Both the position numbers and the translations under genes were made by a program. The notes below the pieces were generated by a model. That model saw only the letters and a program-made list of their open reading frames with translations, was not told where the DNA came from and did no database searches. 9,233 bases of DNA from Ruminococcus flavefaciens (GTDB lineage: Bacteria > Bacillota_A > Clostridia > Oscillospirales > Ruminococcaceae): positions 1-9,233 of the forward strand of contig SFFP01000063.1 in the NCBI GenBank assembly GCA_004556875.1, given 5' to 3'. Positions 5,151 to 9,233 of the stretch are shown piece by piece (positions within the stretch are counted from its first letter, which is position 1; each line of letters opens with the position of its first letter).

Positions 5151-6350
5151 ATGAAACAGAAAAGAATCTCATTCGGTCAGGGAAAGGGTTCTCTGACTCA
5201 CAATAACAGGGAGTTCATGGCGGACAATGTTGATCCGCTTCGCACTCCGCAAAACATCACCTTCGTGCGTCAGCCGATAGGCGAAGCATACGATCAGCTT
5301 TTTGCTGAATCCACCGAGCGTTACAATGCAAAACAAAAGCGTAACGACCGCAAGGTTCACGGCAGCTACTACGAACACCTTTTTGGTGTGAAGCCCTGTA
5401 ACACTGTCCGCACTGCCGCCGACAAACGCAAGAGCTTTTATGAGGACGTTGTTCAGATCGGCAAGATGAAAGATTCGGGATACGGCACGGAGGACTTTCA
5501 GCTTGTGGCTGATTGTCTGAAAGAATACATGGAAGGATTCCAGGAACGCAATCCCAACTTTTACGTTTTTAACGCCGTCCTGCACATGGACGAAGCCACG
5601 CCGCACCTGCATATCGACTACATTCCTGTCGGGCACTACAAGCGAGGGCAGGACACACAGAATGGTATCGCCCAGGCTCTGAAAGAGATGGGTTACGGTG
5701 AAGGCAAGCAGGCTATTGCCCGTTGGCGAGCTGCCGAGGTCGAAGTGCTGAATAAGATCTGCCTTGAACATGGCATCCAGCCCCTCTCTCCCGAAAAGGC
5801 GAGAGGTACGCTGGAAGTTGAGGAGTACAAGGAACAGCGTCGTCAGGCTGACGAACTGGCAGAGCAGAATGCTCAGGTCAAAGCGGAACTTGGCGAAAAG
5901 CGAGAAATGCTTAAAGCTGTCAAGGAGAAAACTGCTAAACTTGCGGAGATCGACAGCATTGAAACGGGAAAGACTGTGTTCGGCGGTAAGGTTACAGTAT
6001 CGCAGGAGGACTGGCAGAACATCACCGACCTTGCAAAAAAAGAAGTTGCGTCGCAGAAACAGACTAAGAAGCTCCGTAAGGAACGTGATGAAGCTGTACG
6101 GGAGCGTGATGAACTGAAAGCAAAGCTGTCTGCTGTTTCCTCGGAGCTTGCCACCTACAAGAAAGCAGAGGAGCAAAAGGGACTTTTCACCCGTGAGAAA
6201 CTGAAAAAGGAAGCGACTCGAATCAGCCGAGAGGACGAGCTGTCCCGTGAGTTGAGGAAGGCTAAGGCATTTATTTCTGCCTGCGGGCTGAGTGCCGATT
6301 ATCAGCAGTACAAGTACAACAGCACCACAAGAAAGAATGTGCTGGAATAA
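5151..6350 (+). CDS. MobV/Pre-family relaxase
   Basis: This 399-residue DNA-nicking enzyme cuts oriT and leads the transferred strand into a conjugation channel supplied by another element. Both MobV signatures are present. Residues 17-36 read HNNREFMADN, VD and P.RT..N, with His17 at the place of the nucleophilic histidine known from MobM of pMV158. Residues 145-154 read HMDEATPHLH, the metal-binding HxDE..PHxH motif. Residues about 223-342 are rich in E, K, A and L and should form a long coiled coil, usual for the C-terminal half of Pre/Mob proteins. The start at 5151 has AAAGG 7 nt upstream. The protein is full length with no damage visible. It is co-oriented with the excisionase-like and integrase genes and lies directly after the palindrome cluster, its likely target. 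No coupling protein or type IV secretion gene is present, so the element is mobilizable, not self-transmissible. Confidence 0.9.
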   Translation: MKQKRISFGQGKGSLTHNNREFMADNVDPLRTPQNITFVRQPIGEAYDQLFAESTERYNAKQKRNDRKVHGSYYEHLFGVKPCNTVRTAADKRKSFYEDVVQIGKMKDSGYGTEDFQLVADCLKEYMEGFQERNPNFYVFNAVLHMDEATPHLHIDYIPVGHYKRGQDTQNGIAQALKEMGYGEGKQAIARWRAAEVEVLNKICLEHGIQPLSPEKARGTLEVEEYKEQRRQADELAEQNAQVKAELGEKREMLKAVKEKTAKLAEIDSIETGKTVFGGKVTVSQEDWQNITDLAKKEVASQKQTKKLRKERDEAVRERDELKAKLSAVSSELATYKKAEEQKGLFTREKLKKEATRISREDELSRELRKAKAFISACGLSADYQQYKYNSTTRKNVLE

Positions 6351-6405
6351 CATATAAACAAGATAGAAAGCTGGGGAAGTACCTGCTATGGAGGTTTTTA
6401 CAACT

Positions 6406-6699
6406 ATGACAACAAACAGAAAGAACGAGCTTATCGTTCAGCTCGTGAATATCCTGAGCGAACTTATCGAGACAAATGATTCCGAACAGGTGTCTGAGAT
6501 CAAGTCTGATGCCGTGGAGATGCTGACCGTTAAGGAATGCACTGAAGCAGTCAAGGGACTGTCTGAGCATACTGTCCGCAAACTCATCAAGCAAGGCAAA
6601 CTGCCTTATCTAAGGACGGGTGACGGCGTGAACGGCAAGATGCTTATCAACAAGGCAGACTTGCTTGCCTACTTCAACGGGCAGACAGCAAACAGATAA
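6406..6699 (+). CDS. Excisionase-like helix-turn-helix protein
   Basis: A 97-residue protein; the ATG at 6406 is preferred because GGAGG (6390-6394) lies 11 nt upstream. An in-frame ATG at 6388 would make the GGAGG part of the coding sequence and has only a weak GGGGAAG before it. The C-terminal half is the MerR-like winged helix of the HTH_17/excisionase family: MLTVKECTEAVKG, then LSEHTVRKLIKQGKLPYLRTGDG, then KMLINKADLLAYF. The N-terminal ~40 residues form a helix (NELIVQLVNILSELIE) that may allow dimers. Proteins of this type bend DNA at att sites and turn the neighbouring integrase towards excision. It lies 55 nt after the relaxase and about 200 nt before the integrase, fitting that job. 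A transcription-factor role is the alternative. Confidence 0.8.
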   Translation: MTTNRKNELIVQLVNILSELIETNDSEQVSEIKSDAVEMLTVKECTEAVKGLSEHTVRKLIKQGKLPYLRTGDGVNGKMLINKADLLAYFNGQTANR

Positions 6700-6778
6700 G
6701 TCTGTACGCTGAGAACTGCGATTTTACGCTGTTTGAACGTCAACAGACAGAAAATCCACAAACACCATAGAACAAAGG

Positions 6779-6882
6779 ACATAGATTTCGGCATACTCCC
6801 GAAAAAGATAGAAAAAACTCTTGACAAAAGCCCGATAGTGCGCTAACATTAAAGTAACAGGAGTATGCCATAAAATCTATGT
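6779..6882. repeat. Long inverted repeat flanking the integrase promoter
   Basis: The left arm is ACATAGATTT-C-GGCATACTCC (6779-6799). The right arm is GGAGTATGCC-ATA-AAATCTATGT (6860-6882). All 20 arm bases are complementary; only the inner linker differs (1 versus 3 nt). The 60-nt interior holds the integrase promoter. The arms could be bound by integrase or excisionase. They could also fold read-through mRNA from the relaxase genes into a long stem close to the integrase ribosome site, or bound an invertible promoter segment. The sequence does not choose between these. Confidence 0.8.
6821..6849 (+). promoter_or_regulatory. Promoter of the integrase gene
   Basis: TTGACA (6821-6826) and TAACAT (6844-6849) are 17 nt apart; the -10 box is weak. 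The expected start near 6856 gives a short leader that begins within a few bases of the right inverted-repeat arm. GTTGA/TCAAC (6881-6885 and 6897-6901) would put the ribosome site AAGGA (6890-6894) in a small loop. Confidence 0.7.
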
Positions 6883-6903
6883 TGACAGGAAGGACATCAA
6901 CTT

Positions 6904-8103
6904 ATGGCTACGATAAGAAAAAGAGGAAACTCCTATCAGATCAGAGTTTCCTGCGGATATGATACATCAGGTAATCAGGTCGTGCAGACCATGACATGGA
7001 AGCCTGCGGAGAACATGACCGCCAAACAGGTGGAGAAAGAGCTTCAGAAACAGGCTATCCTTTTTGAGGACAAGTGTATGAAAGGTCAGGTCACTGCGAA
7101 TATCAAGTTTCAGGACTTCGCCGAGCAGTGGTTTGAAGAGTACGCAAAGCTCAATCTCCGCAACACTTCCTATGAACGTATGAAACAGCTTACCGTTAGG
7201 GTGTATCCTGCTATCGGACATCTCAGACTTGACAAAATCACCAGCCGTCATATCCAACAGTTTATCAATGATCTGGCACTTAACGGCAAGAGCCTGAAAA
7301 ACGGCAAACCGCTGTCGAGAAAGACAGCCATTCATCATCTCAGCTTCATCAGCGATGTGTTCAGCTACGCTGTGAAGATGGAAATGCTCACCGATAACCC
7401 CTGCAAACGTGTTACCGTTCCGAAGGGTGAGAAGAAAGAGAAGGACATCTACACTCTCGAAGAAGTCGCACAGCTCTTTCAGCTCCTTGAAACTGCTCCG
7501 ATGAAATACAGAGTTTTCTTTACTTTGGCGATATACAGCGGATTCAGACGTGGAGAAATGCTCGGTCTTGAATGGAAGGACATTGACTGGGATCATAACG
7601 TTATCAGCGTCCGCAGGACAAGCAATTACACCGCTTCAAAGGGCATTTACACCGATACCACCAAAACAAAGAAGTCTCAGCGTTCACTGAAATTTCCTCA
7701 GAGCGTTATGGACTTGCTCCGTGAGTATAAAGCGGAACAGGACGAGGAGCGTATAAAGCTCGGTACGAAGTGGGTAGATCATGACCGCCTGTTCGTAAAG
7801 TGGGACGGCAGACCGATGAACAACAACACACCGTATTTCTGGCTGAAAGAATTCTGTGAAGAAAACAATTTCCGTTTCTGTGATATACACTCCCTGCGAC
7901 ACTTCTATGCCTCGGCTCTCATCAATGAGGGTGTGGACGCAGCCACCGTGTCGGGAGCGTTAGGGCACTCAACGATAACTACCACGACTTCTATCTACTG
8001 TCATGTATTCAATCAGGCTCAGGCGAGAGCAGGAGATGCTATCGCATCGGTGCTTGACTTCAAGAAGCACGCCACGGACAAAGGACAGCCCGAAGCTGTA
8101 TAA
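6904..8103 (+). CDS. int: Tyrosine-recombinase integrase
   Basis: This 399-residue phage/Tn916-type integrase joins attP and attB through a covalent 3'-phosphotyrosine. It has an N-terminal arm-binding domain (about 1-60, opening IRKRGNSYQIRVSCGYD), a SAM-like core-binding domain (about 66-165) and a catalytic domain (about 180-385). All catalytic residues are visible: R215 in SGFRRGE, a lysine in TKTKKS (about 256-257), H329 and R332 in HSLRH, H355 in LGHS and the nucleophile Y365 in SIYCHV. Length and motif spacing are normal, so the enzyme should be active. The start at 6904 has AAGGA 9 nt upstream. The gene has its own promoter between inverted-repeat arms and ends 85 bp before a tRNA-Glu 3'-end match, the expected place for its att core. 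Confidence 0.95.
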   Translation: MATIRKRGNSYQIRVSCGYDTSGNQVVQTMTWKPAENMTAKQVEKELQKQAILFEDKCMKGQVTANIKFQDFAEQWFEEYAKLNLRNTSYERMKQLTVRVYPAIGHLRLDKITSRHIQQFINDLALNGKSLKNGKPLSRKTAIHHLSFISDVFSYAVKMEMLTDNPCKRVTVPKGEKKEKDIYTLEEVAQLFQLLETAPMKYRVFFTLAIYSGFRRGEMLGLEWKDIDWDHNVISVRRTSNYTASKGIYTDTTKTKKSQRSLKFPQSVMDLLREYKAEQDEERIKLGTKWVDHDRLFVKWDGRPMNNNTPYFWLKEFCEENNFRFCDIHSLRHFYASALINEGVDAATVSGALGHSTITTTTSIYCHVFNQAQARAGDAIASVLDFKKHATDKGQPEAV

Positions 8104-8136
8104 AGGACAAGTAAAGGACAGAAGCAGTATCAGGGT

Positions 8137-8179
8137 AAAAAGAAAAACTCGGAAACAGCGATATTACGCTGTTTCCGAG
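8137..8179 (-). terminator. Leftward terminator after the integrase
   Basis: CTCGGAAACAGCG (8148-8160) and CGCTGTTTCCGAG (8167-8179) form a perfect 13-bp stem with a 6-nt loop. In the leftward direction it is followed by U5-C-U5 (A-runs 8137-8147 on +). On the + strand the sequence after it is not U-rich, so the integrase mRNA is not clearly ended here. It should stop transcripts entering from the right (hepT side) from running antisense into the integrase gene. Confidence 0.8.
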
Positions 8180-8188
8180 CATATATTC

Positions 8189-8211
8189 TGGTGACCCGTA
8201 CGGGAATTGAA
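8189..8211 (-). other. tRNA-Glu 3'-end copy: likely att core
   Basis: Read leftward, these 23 bases match the 3' end of bacterial tRNA-Glu (T-loop TTCAATT, T-stem CCCGT, acceptor ACGGGTC, A, CCA), with one difference from the usual TTCGATT. The comparison is from memory of B. subtilis-type tRNA-Glu. The 3' CCA faces the integrase, as expected for an element integrated in this tRNA. But the sequence to the right (from 8212) is not the rest of a tRNA, so this is a remnant, not a gene. It is either the far-side duplicate, an attP with no attB half, or a secondary site. Confidence 0.7.
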
Positions 8212-8384
8212 ATGACATCCTTGCTTTTCTCAATTTATAGTGATGTCCCTCAAAGCTCGATTTTATGCGGTTTTCTCAAAATCAAATTTTGTAATCAAAT
8301 GCGATTTTGAATCGATTTTTGCCAAAATAAGTGGCAAATAAGTGGCAGATTCTAAATCCGATATGATACATATTTCTACAACTT
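8212..8384. other. AT-rich arm right of the att core, no gene
   Basis: No protein or RNA gene is seen. GACATC (8214-8219) and GATGTC (8242-8247) form an inverted repeat. TTGCC/GGCAA flank the first copy of the 11-bp tandem repeat at 8326-8347. The sequence resembles the protein-binding arm of an integrase attachment region more than ordinary chromosome, but that is inference. Confidence 0.4.
8326..8347. repeat. Two perfect 11-bp tandem repeats near att
   Basis: AATAAGTGGCA occurs twice in direct succession (8326-8336 and 8337-8347), about 115 bp from the att core. Short direct repeats next to the core are typical arm-type integrase sites, for example in Tn916-like and lambda-like systems. 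The role here is inferred. Confidence 0.6.
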
Positions 8385-8409
8385 CCCGATTTTAAAGTCG
8401 GGATTTTTT
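8385..8409 (+). terminator. Rightward intrinsic terminator
   Basis: CCCGAT (8385-8390) and GTCGGG (8397-8402) pair over 6 bp (one U-G) with loop TTTAAA, followed by TTTTTT (8404-8409). It can end transcripts coming from the integrase. Its T-run overlaps the stop codon of the leftward hepT gene (8408-8410), so it also insulates that gene; leftward it has no U-run. Confidence 0.75.
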
Positions 8410-8752
8410 ATTCTTTGATGATACCTTCAAAGAAAGTTTTAACTTGTGGCAGTTCACCGATAACTATATCCCAGATAGTCTTATAATCAAGAGTGCCATA
8501 ACGATGAGCACATACATTACGGAGCTGTTTGAAATTTCTCCAGTCGATTTCTGTCGGGTGTTCTAACTTAAACTCCTCAGAAAAATGTGTTGTAAGTTCA
8601 CCCATAGCGAGCAACTGCATTGTTACTCCGTCCTGAATTAACTCGTCATTCATAAACTCATCAAGAGAGTTGTTACAGCGATTTAAGTAGCGTTCAATTC
8701 GTTCGCAATGAGCTACCATATGCTGAGCAACGTTTAAATCTTTGTTATTCAT
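8408..8752 (-). CDS. hepT: HepT-like HEPN toxin
   Basis: This 114-residue HEPN (DUF86) protein is the toxin of a type VII MntA/HepT pair: a dimeric RNase that cuts RNA in the cytoplasm unless it is AMPylated. The diagnostic R-x4-H-x-Y motif is intact as RNVCAHRY (R78, H83, Y85); Y85 is the position modified by MntA in characterised systems. Long helices (LNVAQHMVAHCERIERYL, VTMQLLAMGELTTHF, TIWDIVIGELPQVKTFF) match the all-helical fold. The ATG overlaps the stop of the upstream mntA gene by 8 nt (ATGAATAA), and the nearest AGGAG is about 13 nt away, so translation is probably coupled to mntA. With the motif intact, the protein should be active. Pair identity is firm; being cargo of the element is uncertain, since it lies outside the tRNA-like core. 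Confidence 0.9.
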   Translation of the reverse strand: MNNKDLNVAQHMVAHCERIERYLNRCNNSLDEFMNDELIQDGVTMQLLAMGELTTHFSEEFKLEHPTEIDWRNFKQLRNVCAHRYGTLDYKTIWDIVIGELPQVKTFFEGIIKE

Positions 8753-9059
8753 AAATACACTTGCGCTCCTCTAAAATTCTTTTAATAAGAGGCTCGTTCA
8801 TACTCAAAGTCACAGGATTGTAAAGTCCGTCCTTTGTAATGATGTCAACGCTCTTGCCCACACTTTCTTCAATATCTGAAAAGAAACTGCAATAGCGTAA
8901 GCCAAGAGGTTTTGAAAACTCTACATAAAAGTCGATATCGCTGTTTTCAGTCGCTTCACCTCTTGCGTAAGAGCCAAAGAGATAAACTTTATCAATGCCG
9001 TAAGCTTCGGCAATAGGACGTACCTTGTCAGCGATTTCATTAGTTGTGTAAACGCTCAT
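8745..9059 (-). CDS. mntA: MntA-like nucleotidyltransferase antitoxin
   Basis: This 104-residue minimal nucleotidyltransferase transfers AMP from ATP to the HepT tyrosine and so neutralises the toxin. The family signature GS-x10-D-x-D is exact: G29-S30, then D41 and D43 in SDIDFYV, with a third carboxylate at D72 (VDII). The length is normal for the stand-alone domain. The start at 9059 has AGGAGA 6 nt upstream. It is the first gene of the pair, transcribed from the promoter at 9101-9129, with hepT overlapping its last 8 nt. Antitoxin-first order lets the neutralising enzyme accumulate before the toxin. No operator dyad is obvious at the promoter. Confidence 0.9.
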   Translation of the reverse strand: MSVYTTNEIADKVRPIAEAYGIDKVYLFGSYARGEATENSDIDFYVEFSKPLGLRYCSFFSDIEESVGKSVDIITKDGLYNPVTLSMNEPLIKRILEERKCIYE

Positions 9060-9100
9060 AGACAGTCTCCTTTCAGTAGATGGTGTATTTCTTCAAGTAT

Positions 9101-9129
9101 ATTATACCATATTCTATCGGGATATTCAA
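9101..9129 (-). promoter_or_regulatory. Promoter of mntA-hepT
   Basis: Read leftward, TTGAAT (9124-9129) and TATAAT (9101-9106) are separated by 17 nt. The expected start near 9094 leaves a leader of about 35 nt before the ATG at 9059. Confidence 0.8.
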
Positions 9130-9170
9130 GAGGTCGTAAAAATTAAATTTGGTACACACCGTGTGCCGAA

Positions 9171-9233
9171 TTACAACAGTCGTCGTTCCTCTATCTCTTG
9201 CCAAGTCACATTCTCGATTACTTTCTTCCATCG
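9171..9233 (-). CDS. C-terminal end of an unidentified leftward gene
   Basis: Reading leftward from the window edge gives 20 residues (RWKKVIENVT, then WQEIEERRLL) and a TAA stop at 9171-9173. The charged, helical wording looks like a real protein end, and the frame is open to the edge. It is too short to name a family. The stop lies 42 nt before the -35 box of mntA. Confidence 0.4.
   Translation of the reverse strand, partial: RWKKVIENVTWQEIEERRLL

Noticed and set aside
5169..6353. 394-codon leftward frame opposite the relaxase
   Set aside because: It is a pure antisense shadow: the relaxase frame has clear MobV motifs and a ribosome site, while the reverse frame has a leucine/phenylalanine-rich, unrecognisable product and no translation signals.
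6967..7596. 209-codon leftward frame opposite the integrase
   Set aside because: Antisense of a firmly identified integrase, with no ribosome site or recognisable domain.

Overview
The window reads as low-GC Firmicutes DNA, probably a gut Clostridia/Ruminococcus-type bacterium. This rests on near-consensus TTGACA-17-TATAAT promoters, GGAGG ribosome sites, ATG starts and the gene families present; no rRNA or core gene fixes the species. Its centre is a small integrative mobilizable element, roughly 0.5-8.2 kb, with the order XRE repressor (leftward), then rightward a DUF3987 ATPase, an oriT-like palindrome cluster, a MobV/Pre relaxase, an excisionase-like protein and a tyrosine integrase.

Left edge (1-571): the last 52 codons of an AraC-type regulator converge on the first 68 codons of a DNA adenine methyltransferase that still has its own promoter. 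The two stubs meet at an 8-bp inverted GGGAATAA repeat, so this is a rearrangement scar, an element boundary or an assembly chimera. A short gene-free stretch with two inverted repeats follows.

Control region (572-1476): the XRE repressor and the DUF3987 gene are transcribed divergently from promoters that point at each other. An 18-bp palindrome fills the spacer of the rightward promoter, and a half-site lies in the repressor's own promoter. This has the layout of a small repressor-controlled switch.

Broken ATPase gene (1477-4581): the DUF3987 reading frame is split between its P-loop and its Walker-B-like motif by about 1.65 kb of leftward-oriented DNA. That insert holds a complete DEDDh exonuclease with its own promoter and terminator, the C-terminal tail of a WYL regulator, a second leftward terminator and a gene-poor stretch with cysteine-rich open-frame remnants. 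It has no transposase, so it looks like a captured chromosomal segment rather than an insertion sequence.

Transfer and recombination module (4582-8211): a palindrome-dense oriT candidate precedes the relaxase. After the excisionase-like gene, the integrase promoter sits between two ~20-bp arms of a nearly perfect inverted repeat. About 85 bp after the integrase lies a 23-bp match to the 3' end of tRNA-Glu, the likely att core. The rest of the tRNA is absent, so this may be an attP-like or secondary-site junction.

Right edge (8212-9233): an AT-rich arm with an 11-bp tandem repeat and a rightward terminator, then a leftward MntA/HepT toxin-antitoxin pair with its promoter, and the last 20 codons of an unidentified leftward gene. 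Because the DUF3987 gene is broken and the left boundary is not visible, whether the element still moves cannot be decided from this window.
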